Positions 1-8,352 of a stretch of 35,415 nucleotides of DNA are shown one piece after another; position 1 is the first letter of the stretch, and each line of letters begins with the position of its first letter. The translations under genes and the position numbers were made by a program. The notes beneath the pieces are model-generated. The model worked only from the letters and a program-made list of their open reading frames with translations, had not been told where the DNA came from and ran no database searches. Origin of the DNA: Bacillota bacterium (lineage in GTDB: Bacteria > Bacillota > Limnochordia > DTU080); assembly GCA_012838035.1 (NCBI GenBank), contig DUQB01000055.1, positions 1 through 35,415 of the forward strand, written 5' to 3'.

Positions 1-1015
1 CCCGCCAATCCAGGCTGTACCCACCCTCAGGATAAGGGGCGTACAACCGTCCTACAGCATCTGCTTGTTCATACAGCGGATCTGCTCCGGTGATGATCAG
101 CGCCTCATTGGTTACGCCGCGCAACCGACCTTGCACCGGATTCGCCGTTTCCATCAAAACGGCTAAGGCGTCCGTGTTGTCGCCCCATTCACGATGACTT
201 AAGCCGCGCAATTGCTCCGGCGAGGGCTCCAAATTATAGGACAAACCTTCCATCTCCAGCATGATGACCGACCAAGCCGCCAAATCCATCGCGCGAGGAT
301 GAGCGACAATAGCGTTCACTACGGGGTACTCCGGTGAAGCTTCGTGTAAATCCACAGCCAAGTCTACGCCTTCAGTTTGTATGAGATTCGTAATGGCGTA
401 GGCTATACGTTGCGTAAGATTCCCGTCATCCCGGCCGGGATAAGCGCGATTCAGGTTTCTCGCTTCCATTCCGGCCAACTCCTGGCGGGAAGTCGGCTCA
501 ACATATACTTCGGGGTCCGGCCACTGATGTACGGGATTGGTGACCCTGGCGCCTACTCTGAAGCGCCGCTCTCCGTCAGCCGTTCTAATTACAAAACCGG
601 CCGGATGGCCTTCTTGCGGCAAACCGTGCGTCGCCGCGCTTTGGTTGGCGCGCGGGATGATAATAAGCGTTCCTTGCCGCACCTGAGCCGTTTCCAACAG
701 CAGAACGGCCGCCACGACTCCAGCCGGTTCATCCGCGTGAGTGCCGCCCAGAACCAACGCCGTGCCTCCAGGTTCGGGGCCCCGAAGAATGAACACTCCC
801 GTATCGCCGGCCGTGCCGAGCAAACCGGGCGCCCAGTCGCTGAGTTTCCGCTCCTCCACCGGCATAGCAGTATGGAACGGACCCCAAGCGTCGCTCGCAT
901 CGCTGCGCCCTGCTTGAAATGCAGCCGCAGCAGCCCACGTGAGCACGCCTGCGACCGCCAGAATCAACACCCCTATCACTTGGCGTCGAGATGATTTTAC
1001 TGTCTGAACCAACAA
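1..1015 (-). CDS. Partial AstE/AspA-like zinc carboxypeptidase (M14 superfamily), membrane-anchored or secreted
   Basis: Reading the minus strand from 1015 to the window edge gives 338 uninterrupted codons; the 3' end lies outside the window. The TTG start at 1015 is chosen because an AGGAGG lies 7 nt upstream. Residues 13-32 form a hydrophobic signal or anchor segment. The zinc site of the succinylglutamate desuccinylase/aspartoacylase family is visible: GGTHADEPAG gives H93 and E96, and DLHEA gives H224. The conserved NLNRAYPG stretch near residue 190 supplies the usual substrate-binding Arg. Family members remove acyl or amino-acid groups from small amides or act as peptidases; the N-terminal hydrophobic segment suggests that this one acts outside the membrane, perhaps on peptides or peptidoglycan fragments. 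The substrate cannot be told. Its promoter is probably at 1071-1100. Confidence 0.82.
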   Translation of the reverse strand, partial: MLVQTVKSSRRQVIGVLILAVAGVLTWAAAAAFQAGRSDASDAWGPFHTAMPVEERKLSDWAPGLLGTAGDTGVFILRGPEPGGTALVLGGTHADEPAGVVAAVLLLETAQVRQGTLIIIPRANQSAATHGLPQEGHPAGFVIRTADGERRFRVGARVTNPVHQWPDPEVYVEPTSRQELAGMEARNLNRAYPGRDDGNLTQRIAYAITNLIQTEGVDLAVDLHEASPEYPVVNAIVAHPRAMDLAAWSVIMLEMEGLSYNLEPSPEQLRGLSHREWGDNTDALAVLMETANPVQGRLRGVTNEALIITGADPLYEQADAVGRLYAPYPEGGYSLDWR

Positions 1016-1442
1016 ACCAAATCCTCCTGACAAAAGCCTGTAAAGCAGGCCCTGCTTACGCTTGTCACACATTATACAGAGTGACTTTGCAGCATGTCCT
1101 GATGCTTAATCGGAACAAGCGATCGATCAACAATACGCATTACTGCCAATAGATAGGCCAACGGAGCCTATCAATCCTGGTTATTCTCATTAATATCAAG
1201 AACAGCGTATGGCAGACGGCGTAAAGAAAGCGCGATTCTAATACTTGGTCGGCAGGCTGTGTGCGATCTGTATGGAACATCTATATATAGAACGGCGTTA
1301 TCTCACCGAAAATACTTACGACGCAGCGGAAGCCCTGACAAAAGCGCATCCCGTTGCGTCGTCGCCTTAGCATGAAACCGTCGTATGTTCGTTACGGCGG
1401 ACTGAACAGACCGAGCTACGCGACAAAGGGAGTATAAGCAAC
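1016..1442. other. Divergent intergenic region, 427 bp
   Basis: This spacer separates the minus-strand carboxypeptidase from the plus-strand ABC exporter. Apart from the minus-strand promoter and its small inverted repeat, I see a 32-codon open frame at 1272-1370 (plus, starting MEHLYIERRY) with coding-like composition but no ribosome binding site, and no convincing promoter for the ABC gene. The TATATATAG run at 1281-1290 could be a -10 region, but no good -35 box is placed ahead of it. Confidence 0.5.
1071..1100 (-). promoter_or_regulatory. Sigma-A-like promoter for the zinc carboxypeptidase gene
   Basis: On the minus strand there is a perfect TATAAT (1071-1076), with AGGACA as a weak -35 box (1095-1100) 18 nt upstream. 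Between this promoter and the ribosome binding site lies an inverted repeat, AAGCAGG-C-CCTGCTT (1043-1057), in the transcribed leader. It could be an operator or a small RNA hairpin. Promoter placement is inferred from motif match only. Confidence 0.5.
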
Positions 1443-3206
1443 ATGTACAAAATCAAAAAATTCGCCAGTTATTACCGACATGTATGGCCGTTGTTCGCGC
1501 TCGACATGGTGTGCGCAACCGGCATAGCGCTCATGAATCTGCTGTTTCCCATCCTCACCAGGAAGTTTCTCAACGACTTCATACCCAATAGACAGATCAA
1601 CCTCATCACCTTGTGGTCAGCCCTATTGCCGCTGTTATACCTCATCCGGATGGTTTTTCAATATATCGTCAACTACTGGGGACACGTGGTCGGCGTTCGT
1701 ATGGAGTTTAGAATGCGGCGCGATTTGTTCACCCATCTGCAGACCCTTGACAACAGCTTTTATGATACCACACGCGTAGGCTATCTCATGTCGCGTATCG
1801 TCAACGACCTGCGCGATGTCTCTGAACTAGCGCACCACGGTCCTGAAGAGCTCTTCTTGGCCACCCTCATGCTGATTGGTTCGTTCATCTACCTCTTACA
1901 GATCAACATCACGCTTACGTTACTCATTTTCGCCTTGCTGCCCCTACTGGCATGGTTCGCCATCACCCGCCGCACCAAAATGCAACGCGCATTCCAAAAG
2001 GAACGTGAAGAGATCGCATTGGTCAACGCCGATTTGGAGAACAGCCTCTCAGGCGTCCGTGAAGCCAAGAGCTTTACCAACGAGGAATATGAGATCAAGC
2101 GTTTTGACCGGGCCAACGGCGCCTTCCGAATAGCCCGAGAGCAAGCATTTAAGGCGATGGGAGAGTATTCCGCCGGACTGGATTACATTACCAACCTATT
2201 CAACATCCTGGTGCTGTGCGCCGGTGGTTTTTTCGTCTATCAAGGTCAAATCAATTATGCGGACCTCACAGTCTATCTGGTCTCCATCAACCTTTTCGTA
2301 CAGCCCATTCGACAGCTGACCGCCTTCATCCAGCAGTACCAGCAAGGAATGACGGGGTTTGAGCGTTTTTTGGAGCTCATGGCTGTGAAGCCCCATATTC
2401 AGGATGCGCGCAATGCCGTACAGCTTAAAGAAGTCAAAGGTCTGATCGAGATCAAGGACATCACGTTTGAGTACGAGACAAGCGAGGCTGTGCTGCACGG
2501 TATCAGTTTAACCATTCATCCGGGAGAGACCGTAGCTTTGGTCGGCTCCTCCGGCGGCGGTAAGACTACCCTCGCCCGACTCATCCCCCGTTTCTATGAT
2601 GTCACGTCTGGAGAGATCCGCATAGATGGCGTCAATATCAAGGATATCCAGCTGGAATCCTTGCGCTCCAACATCGGGGTGGTGCAGCAGGACGTCTTTC
2701 TTTTCAGCGGCTCCATCCGCGAGAATATTCTCTACGGCAACCCGAACGCATCCGAAGAAGAGATGATTGCAGCCGCCAAACAAGCTAATATTCATGATTT
2801 CGTCGAGTCGTTGCCCGATAAATATGAATCGTACGTCGGCGAACACGGTCTGAAGCTGTCCGGCGGACAGAAACAGCGCATTTCCATTGCCCGGGTGTTC
2901 CTTAAGAACCCGCCCATTCTTATATTAGACGAAGCCACATCCGCTTTGGATAACGTGACGGAGAAGCAAATCCAGGCTGCGCTGGATAAGCTGGCGCAGG
3001 GTAGAACCACTATTGTCATCGCACACCGCCTCTCCACCATCCGCCATGCCGACCGTATCGTGGTTTTGGAAGAAGGCGTCATACAAGAGATGGGATCGCA
3101 CGACGAGCTGTTGGCGGCGAACGGCATCTACGCCAAGTTGTACTTATCGCAAATGGAACCGGCATTCGAACAGCCGAAGAACGCTCAAGCGATCCGTTTT
3201 GTTTGA
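1443..3206 (+). CDS. ABC exporter, fused membrane and ATPase domains (587 aa)
   Basis: This is a half-transporter of the type I (B-family) exporter class that should work as a homodimer in the cytoplasmic membrane, moving a lipid, peptide or drug outwards. Residues 1-320 are the six-helix membrane domain. The ATPase domain has Walker A GSSGGGKT (368-375), signature LSGGQ (472-476), Walker B ILILDE (492-497, with catalytic E497) and switch H528. All nucleotide-site residues are intact, which contrasts with the split exporter pair at 17.7-21.2 kb. The length is normal for the family. The ATG start follows an AAAGGGAG ribosome binding site at about 8 nt. It stands alone, 160 bp ahead of the ArsP-like permease. 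The substrate cannot be predicted. Confidence 0.93.
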   Translation: MYKIKKFASYYRHVWPLFALDMVCATGIALMNLLFPILTRKFLNDFIPNRQINLITLWSALLPLLYLIRMVFQYIVNYWGHVVGVRMEFRMRRDLFTHLQTLDNSFYDTTRVGYLMSRIVNDLRDVSELAHHGPEELFLATLMLIGSFIYLLQINITLTLLIFALLPLLAWFAITRRTKMQRAFQKEREEIALVNADLENSLSGVREAKSFTNEEYEIKRFDRANGAFRIAREQAFKAMGEYSAGLDYITNLFNILVLCAGGFFVYQGQINYADLTVYLVSINLFVQPIRQLTAFIQQYQQGMTGFERFLELMAVKPHIQDARNAVQLKEVKGLIEIKDITFEYETSEAVLHGISLTIHPGETVALVGSSGGGKTTLARLIPRFYDVTSGEIRIDGVNIKDIQLESLRSNIGVVQQDVFLFSGSIRENILYGNPNASEEEMIAAAKQANIHDFVESLPDKYESYVGEHGLKLSGGQKQRISIARVFLKNPPILILDEATSALDNVTEKQIQAALDKLAQGRTTIVIAHRLSTIRHADRIVVLEEGVIQEMGSHDELLAANGIYAKLYLSQMEPAFEQPKNAQAIRFV

Positions 3207-3368
3207 GCGCCCGATCATACCATACATGGACTTTGCGAATTACCTTAACCTGCTTAATTGAGTGCAGGTATACCTAAAGCGCTGTAGAAAACAGCAAACT
3301 GGAGCTCGACGATATTGCGGCGCGACATGTTGTAGGAGTATCGGGTTTGTTCTCAGGGGAGCACGCGC

Positions 3369-4370
3369 ATGGACTGGTTAAGAACCGTTATAACAACCGT
3401 ATGGAGCTGGATACGCCTCATTGACGACAGCTACACATACCGCATCGTAACAGGCGCCTGGGAACAAGCCGTAAATCTCTTGCCTTGGTTCCTTTTCGGT
3501 CTGGCGTTAACCGCAGCGCTGACGTCGTTCATGCCGGCATCGATGCTTACTCGCGGTCTGCGCCGCACTAAGCATTGGGGTTTACTAATCGCCGGAATAC
3601 TCGGTCTAATCTCCCCCTTTGCCACATACGCCGTCATTCCCTTGGCTGTGATCCTGCTGCAGCAGGGAGTCGCTTTAGCGCCGGTAGTCACCTTCATGAT
3701 CGCTTCGCCACTCATGAACCCGAGCATATTCGTACTCACCATGGGCGGTATGGGTTTGAGCATGGCCCTAGCCCGGTCTATGGCGGCTCTGCTCATTTCT
3801 CTGGCAGGTGGAATATGGGCCGGCGCAGTGTATGGCAGCAAACATCCTGCCGTTTGTCTTAAAGAGCAACCTACGCATTCCCAAACACTCCGTTTCCGGC
3901 ATTATCAGAAATCCTTGGACGGGCTGCGGAGCGGTCGCTACCATCGTTTGCTGGAAGGGAAAGAAGGAGCAAAAACGTGGTTGTTCAACTTCCGTATGCA
4001 GCTGAAGTTTGCCGGACGTTACTTTCTCATCGCCATTGTGATCTCCGCCCTGGTACAACACTTGGTGCCCTACGAATGGGTTACGTACCTACTGGGCAGC
4101 AACTCCAAGTTCTCGGTGCTGATCGCCGCCATTATCGGCATTCCCTTTTACACCTGCGGCGGTGCAGCCATTCCGATGATGCAGGTACTCACGGAAATGG
4201 GCATGAGCCAAGGCGCCGTACTAGCCTTTTTCATCACCGGTCCGGCTACCAATATATCAACCATCTATACCGTGGGAGCCTTGTTCAAGCGGCGACTTTT
4301 GTGGATTTACTATACCACCATGCTGTTAGGAGCAACCATCGCAGGTTATGTTTATGAGTTGATTACTTAA
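3369..4370 (+). CDS. ArsP/DUF318-type permease (COG0701, 333 aa)
   Basis: This integral membrane protein has about eight hydrophobic segments in two halves joined by a basic cytoplasmic loop at roughly residues 155-205. The first half carries the family motif ASPLMNPSIF and the second half TCGGAAIPMM and GPATNIS. These are hallmarks of the predicted permease family PF03773, which includes the methylarsenite exporter ArsP. No arsR, arsC or other arsenic gene is next to it, so arsenic export is only one option and the substrate is open. The ATG start follows a GGGGAG site. The next gene, a DUF362 protein, starts 59 nt downstream in the same direction with no terminator between, so the two are probably co-transcribed up to the terminator at 6131. 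Confidence 0.87.
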   Translation: MDWLRTVITTVWSWIRLIDDSYTYRIVTGAWEQAVNLLPWFLFGLALTAALTSFMPASMLTRGLRRTKHWGLLIAGILGLISPFATYAVIPLAVILLQQGVALAPVVTFMIASPLMNPSIFVLTMGGMGLSMALARSMAALLISLAGGIWAGAVYGSKHPAVCLKEQPTHSQTLRFRHYQKSLDGLRSGRYHRLLEGKEGAKTWLFNFRMQLKFAGRYFLIAIVISALVQHLVPYEWVTYLLGSNSKFSVLIAAIIGIPFYTCGGAAIPMMQVLTEMGMSQGAVLAFFITGPATNISTIYTVGALFKRRLLWIYYTTMLLGATIAGYVYELIT

Positions 4371-4429
4371 CGTGATAGCCGGTGTGTAAAAACAGAATGA
4401 AAAGCGACTTCAACCTAAGGAGGGTCATC

Positions 4430-6094
4430 ATGAAACTGCAGGGTGTCCATAAGAAAAGGCTTTGGTATGTGATGCTCGTCGGTCTGGCGGTACTGATCAC
4501 GCTTGATCTATATAACGCCGTTGCGCTCAACAACTCGAAGTCCTATCAGTTGTTACATCCAGTCAGTCAGGTAAAACGCGATCCGCCGACTCCGGAGACG
4601 ACGGTAGCCGTGGTCCGCACTAATACCCCCGGCATTCCTAATCCGGTCGATCCGGATAAACTGGGCAAAGCCATTACGACACAGCAAGTAGAGCAATTGG
4701 TACGGCATGCGGTCGCCCTCATCGGAGGCATGGATAAAGTCGTAAAACCGGATGACAAACTGGTGCTCATCAAACCGAACTGGGTGATTGCAGACCGTTC
4801 CGGCAGCGGATCCATCACCGACCAACGAGTGGTGCGCGCCGTAGTCAAGCTGGTTTATGAGGCGAATCCGAATGCGGAAATCGTGGTGGCGGACGGTCCG
4901 GGCGGCTGGATAGATGCCGGCTATGCCGCACAGTATAAGCACAATGCCCGCGTCGTCGACGGACTGACCTTAAACGGCTATCGGGCGATGGTAGACGAGT
5001 TGCTCAGCGATCCCACCATGCCCGGTTTAAAGCTGCGCCTGGGCGATCTGAACGTACCCATTGTAGAAACCATACAGGTGAAGGTGCCTAACGGTGGATG
5101 GTATCAGGATGTCTATTGGACCCATCGGCTGGTACGAGATGCCGACGTCCTGATTCAGGTACCGGTGATGAAAGTACACGGCACCCGCATTACGGGCGGC
5201 TTGAAGAACAACATCGGTATTGGTCCCGGCTCACGTTACGGTTGGTCTAAGAGTGGGTTGGATCACAATCCGGCAGTCATCGATAAAGTGATTGTGGATC
5301 TTGCGGCAATTTCAGGAACCGATCTCATCGTTATCGATGCTGTTACCGCCTTAGAGAAAGCCTACACGACGGCCAACGGCTCGCCGCTGTACCGCAACAT
5401 GATCATCGCCGGCCACGACATTGTGGCTGTCGATACGGTAATGGCGCGCCTGATGGGCTTTAATCCCGAAGACATCTCTCATTTGCAGATGGCCGCTCTC
5501 TCCGGATTAGGGATAGGCGACCTGGAACGGATCAACATCGTCGGCGAGACGATTGAGTCCGCCGCCTACCTTTTCCAGAAAAACATTATGCATCAGGATT
5601 GGTTAGGTCGCTCCAAGGAGGGGCAAAGCAACCGGTTCTGGACCATGTATCTTTCCAAAACCGAAATTGATCCGACCACGATACCCACTCCCGGTAAAAA
5701 CGGTTGGACCGAGGTCTTGTATGCATCAGACGACTTCATCGATATAAGCAAGGCTTTCCCAGGCCAACTGGGTAAATACTACTACGCTTTCACCAAGTTT
5801 TCGGTAGCGGAGAGTCAGAAAGCGGAACTGCGCGTAGGATCAAGCACGCACATCAAAGTGTGGATCGACGGCAAACTCGTACACAACTATGGTGCGCTCA
5901 TCCGCCGCCACGTAATGCCGAACGACGTCATTCCCATCACCTTGGAACAAGGTGAACATACGCTTTTGGTGGAGATCGGCAACGGCACCTTCAATTTGAC
6001 CATCGCCGAACCGGTACCCAACAATGTACCTCAACCGCAATATCGCGACCGATATGAAGGTACGCGCGTACATGGACTCAAGTTTTACCTGTAA
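4430..6094 (+). CDS. Membrane-anchored DUF362-domain protein with C-terminal beta domain (554 aa)
   Basis: The start is set at the ATG at 4430, which sits 5 nt after a strong AAGGAGGG; an in-frame GTG 16 codons upstream has no such site. Residues about 10-29 form one hydrophobic helix after a basic KK-R stretch, so the bulk should lie outside the membrane. The middle (about 55-400) is a DUF362 domain, recognisable from VLIKPNW, the VVADGPGG region and the VPVMKVHG...GGLKNNIG stretch. The biochemical role of this family is poorly established. The last ~140 residues (WTEVLYASDD to the end) look like a beta-sandwich of the carbohydrate-binding or PA14-like kind, including VWIDGKLV and EQGEHTLLVEIGNG. 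No iron-sulfur cysteine motif is present, although some DUF362 proteins carry one. It is probably in one operon with the preceding permease. Confidence 0.85.
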   Translation: MKLQGVHKKRLWYVMLVGLAVLITLDLYNAVALNNSKSYQLLHPVSQVKRDPPTPETTVAVVRTNTPGIPNPVDPDKLGKAITTQQVEQLVRHAVALIGGMDKVVKPDDKLVLIKPNWVIADRSGSGSITDQRVVRAVVKLVYEANPNAEIVVADGPGGWIDAGYAAQYKHNARVVDGLTLNGYRAMVDELLSDPTMPGLKLRLGDLNVPIVETIQVKVPNGGWYQDVYWTHRLVRDADVLIQVPVMKVHGTRITGGLKNNIGIGPGSRYGWSKSGLDHNPAVIDKVIVDLAAISGTDLIVIDAVTALEKAYTTANGSPLYRNMIIAGHDIVAVDTVMARLMGFNPEDISHLQMAALSGLGIGDLERINIVGETIESAAYLFQKNIMHQDWLGRSKEGQSNRFWTMYLSKTEIDPTTIPTPGKNGWTEVLYASDDFIDISKAFPGQLGKYYYAFTKFSVAESQKAELRVGSSTHIKVWIDGKLVHNYGALIRRHVMPNDVIPITLEQGEHTLLVEIGNGTFNLTIAEPVPNNVPQPQYRDRYEGTRVHGLKFYL

Positions 6095-6130
6095 CCAATG
6101 TAGGTCCTGCGTCGATGCGCGAAAAGTCGA

Positions 6131-6169
6131 CCACCGGCGGCTCAACCGGCTGCCGGTGGTTGTTGTTTT
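6131..6169. terminator. Rho-independent terminator, probably bidirectional
   Basis: The inverted repeat CCACCGGC / GCCGGTGG is separated by 13 nt and followed on the plus strand by TTGTTGTTTT. On the minus strand the hairpin is followed by TCGACTTTTC. It lies 36 nt after the DUF362 stop and also ends the minus-strand transcript of the small lipoprotein region. Confidence 0.8.
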
Positions 6170-6246
6170 CATCATCGCGGCATAACGTAACCATAAAACC
6201 CCTGTACGCTACATCGCAGGGCTCGATGCCGATCTTGTCCGTACGA

Positions 6247-6409
6247 CTACTCCCAAGCGCCGTTATCCACCATGTACGTAAGAACATGGGCATCCCAGTC
6301 GTGCACGACTGCGACCAACTCATCTACGCCGTCATTGGTCAGATCGGTGTACATGGCGAAATACGACGGCTGCGAATTCGCCTCCTACGACACGTTTTGC
6401 ATCCATTAA
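6247..6409 (-). pseudogene. Decayed tandem copy of the FG-GAP-like module of the adjacent lipoprotein
   Basis: On the minus strand, 6327-6249 reads MYTDLTNDGVDELVAVVHDW and continues to a stop at 6247. This clearly matches MYADLTNDGVDEVVAVLRQY in the lipoprotein gene just upstream at 6432-6836. Further upstream the match continues as DAKRVV (versus SAKQVV), but in a different frame, with a stop between, so the copy is broken by indels. At DNA level the stretch 6327-6400 aligns with 6651-6735, with long identical runs such as ACGCCGTCATTGGTCA. There is no ribosome binding site. It looks like the remnant of a tandem duplication rather than a working gene. Confidence 0.6.
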
Positions 6410-6431
6410 CGAACTCACCGCGGCAGCGCTA

Positions 6432-6836
6432 CTACAACACCATTTGCAACCACTGCTTCTCATCCTGCCCCGTGTTCTCGCAAGTCACTTGTAAAACGCG
6501 TCCTTGCAGCTGCTCGAACGACAGCTCGTGTACCTGTATATCGCACTGCCGAAAACCTGTCTGCCTCTCTCTATATAATTCATGTAAGGAGTCCTCTTTA
6601 ACATCGTAAATGACAAGCATAACGCCGTCGTATTGGCGTAAGACCGCCACCACCTCATCCACGCCGTCATTGGTCAAATCCGCATACATAGCGTGTACGG
6701 CATCTTGCGGCGCGTTTGCGACGACTTGTTTAGCAGACTCGTACGAAAAAACGTCTCCTTTACAGCCCTGCAGCGTTAATGCCAACGTGGTAATTGTCAA
6801 TATCAGAAGCGTTTTGGCTATTCTCGCTTTCAACAT
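6432..6836 (-). CDS. Small lipoprotein with FG-GAP-like repeat (134 aa)
   Basis: The start is placed at the ATG at 6836, where GAGGAGG lies 8 nt upstream; a longer in-frame extension has no site. The N-terminus MLKARIAKTLLILTITTLAL followed by TLQGC is a lipoprotein signal peptide with the lipobox Cys at about residue 25. The mature part contains ADLTNDGVDEVVAVLRQYDG, a calcium-binding FG-GAP/VCBS-like repeat (D-x-T-N-D-G-x-D-E), then a beta strand VMLVIYDV. Such modules are usually found in surface-exposed propellers; a single copy is short for the family and the protein may be a truncated relic or a small scaffold. It lies directly upstream of a decayed copy of itself. The function is unknown. 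Confidence 0.7.
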   Translation of the reverse strand: MLKARIAKTLLILTITTLALTLQGCKGDVFSYESAKQVVANAPQDAVHAMYADLTNDGVDEVVAVLRQYDGVMLVIYDVKEDSLHELYRERQTGFRQCDIQVHELSFEQLQGRVLQVTCENTGQDEKQWLQMVL

Positions 6837-7258
6837 CCAAGCAGCCTCCTCTGCAACACGATGCCGGATACGAAAGCAACACCTTTTTGGGACGATATGC
6901 AGCCACATTATTTACCAGCTGCGCCACAAAATTGATTCAGCGTGTGGGTTTTCACATCCTCCCAACAACCCGACTACCTTTGTTTTGCAATCGGCCCTTT
7001 GCCTTTAGAGTAAGAACATCGGCCTCAGGACTGCGCTGCTCTTACAATCAGACTTTAACCTTCCGCCGCCTACTTTACCGTCATTCATGCTTAATTAATC
7101 ACGACTGTAGCAAAACACAATGTCAGCTTACTGCACATTAAAGGGTATCTGAATACAAACGTTGAATAATTTGCTGAGCAGCAACTCGATGTATATACCA
7201 TTTCAAGTATACCTCCTCAATACACAACTCCTTGCAGTCGAAAGGAAGGGAATTGTTT
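6837..7258. other. Divergent intergenic region, 422 bp, with one copy of an imperfect repeat
   Basis: This spacer lies between the minus-strand lipoprotein and the plus-strand propeller pseudogene. It contains repeat copy A (6902-6929 and 6965-6980), a perfect palindrome TTGCTG-AG-CAGCAA (7171-7184) and two direct TATACC boxes 14 bp apart (7194-7199 and 7208-7213) shortly before the pseudogene. TTGCTG (7171) and TATACC (7194) at 17 nt spacing could be a weak promoter for the pseudogene. No gene is supported here. Confidence 0.5.
6902..6980. repeat. Imperfect repeat copy A (split)
   Basis: Segment 6902-6929 (GCCACATTATTTACCAGCTG and the next 8 nt) matches 8118-8145 with two mismatches in 28. 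Segment 6965-6980 (ACAACCCGACTACCTT) is identical to 8141-8156. In copy A the two parts are separated by about 35 extra bases; in copy B they are joined and share ACAA. Copies A and B lie on either side of the beta-propeller pseudogene. Read on the minus strand, the sequence recalls the 5' half of a tRNA (CGGGTTGTGGCGCAGCTGGT), but no anticodon or T arm follows. Confidence 0.65.
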
Positions 7259-7974
7259 ATGTCGCTGCGTCGTCTATGCGCATTTACCTTGTTGTGCTGC
7301 GGCTGCTATCTATGGAACGAACACTGATGCCGGCAAACTCGTCAAAATTGACCCGGATACGCTAACGATGATCGATATGAGAGTAGACCTAAGTCGTCCT
7401 AAAGGCATCACCTTACATCCGAATAATGAGGTGTTGTATGTCGGAACCGCAGCCGGCATAATGGCCGTCAATACCGCCGATGGTACGACGATAGACATAA
7501 ATCCTCAGGTACGTATACATTGATGGTAGGGGCGCTTATCTATTTGTCACCGGGTTGCGAGGTTTTCACCTACTGGATGCCGGTACGCTGGAACGCTTGG
7601 ATGACCCGCCCTTCACTCCATATTCACTGATCCTGAACCAGTTCACGAATGAGATCATTTTAAGCGACGGTCATGTATATATGGCTGAGCCGCCATGGAC
7701 AAAGGTTGATTTTATCAATCCATCAACCACCTACAATATGACCATCAGCACCAGTCAAGACGGTACGATGCTTTTTGGCAAGGCTTCCACCCAATCCGGC
7801 GATACGATGCTCGCAATCTATATGAAGCAAGGCATCACCTGGCAAGTGACTCAACGGATTTATTTAAAAGAGCTCACCACGTATAGGGCCGTATTTAGCT
7901 CCGCGGACAGCAAGACGGTCTGCATCTATGGTAACGATAGCTATTCGTTAGGCAAAAGAACTGATATGCATTGA
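7259..7974 (+). pseudogene. Beta-propeller (YncE/NHL-like) surface protein gene broken by two frame changes
   Basis: An ATG at 7259 follows AAGGAAGGG by 8 nt and encodes a signal-like start (MSLRRLCAFTLLCCGC) that soon hits TGA. The frame one nucleotide later, from about 7305, continues AIYGTNTDAGKLVKIDPDTL and then PKGITLHPNNEVLYVGTAAG, a typical propeller blade, before stopping at about 7521. A second +1 step near 7508 restores YVYIDGRGAYLFVTGLRGFH and then LLDAGTLERL, running to the stop at 7974. The three pieces together make a signal peptide plus several four-stranded blades of an extracellular propeller. Two independent indels make a sequencing error less likely than true decay, but this cannot be excluded. 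The terminator at 8020 follows. Confidence 0.72.
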
Positions 7975-8019
7975 CCTTACAAAGAGGTAGCGGATTATAA
8001 GGCGAAGATACAGCAACAC

Positions 8020-8060
8020 GAAGAGGAGGCTTTCCGCCTCCTCTTCACTATTTACGATTT
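8020..8060 (+). terminator. Rho-independent terminator after the propeller pseudogene
   Basis: A perfect 11-bp stem GAAGAGGAGGC / GCCTCCTCTTC with a 5-nt loop (8020-8046) is followed by ACTATTTACGATTT. The U-tract is imperfect, but the stem is long and placed 46 nt after the stop. Confidence 0.65.
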
Positions 8061-8117
8061 CCTTAGCGCCGCATCAATTCCGGCAAGCGTCGGGGTAGCA
8101 GCTGAGCCGGTCAGGCC

Positions 8118-8156
8118 GCCACACTATTTACCAGCTACGCCACAACCCGACTACCT
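8118..8156. repeat. Imperfect repeat copy B (continuous)
   Basis: This is the continuous 39-nt version of the repeat found split at 6902-6980, in the same orientation. It starts GCCACACTATTTACCAGCTA and ends CCCGACTACCTT. The two copies are about 1.2 kb apart and bracket the propeller pseudogene. Confidence 0.65.
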
Positions 8157-8352
8157 TGCCGCATTAGCGTCACCTGCGCTTCACACTGTTCGTGCATAAA
8201 AACCTCATCTACAAATATACCTGGGACAACGAAACCGCTCGGTCACTCCGGCGAGAAAAAAGGGTTCTCGTAAGGCAATAGGGAATCTGTTGATTGGTTG
8301 AGCTTCCTTAATTAACCAAAAGACGGCCGACCGGGAGAGGATGGGTGGCATC

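Larger units (their letters stand above)
7975..8352. other. Intergenic region, 378 bp, with terminator and repeat copy B
   Basis: After the terminator hairpin the region holds repeat copy B. On the minus strand beyond it (8209-8143) there is a 19-codon frame beginning MHEQCEAQVTLM that ends at a TAG inside the repeat. No gene longer than this is supported. The AT-rich stretch TTCCTTAATTAACC near 8305 may include the promoter of the beta-helix gene, but no clear -35/-10 pair is seen. Confidence 0.45.

Noticed and set aside
377-994. 205-residue plus-strand open frame
   Set aside because: It is the shadow of the minus-strand zinc carboxypeptidase; its translation is rich in Arg/Ser with no domain, while the minus strand has zinc ligands, signal segment and ribosome binding site.
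1272-1370. 32-codon plus-strand ORF in the first intergenic region
   Set aside because: Coding-like composition but no ribosome binding site and no neighbour support; kept only as a remark.
8118-8156. Functional tRNA gene on the minus strand
   Set aside because: Only the acceptor and D-arm-like portion resembles a tRNA; no anticodon arm or GGTTCRANYC T arm follows.
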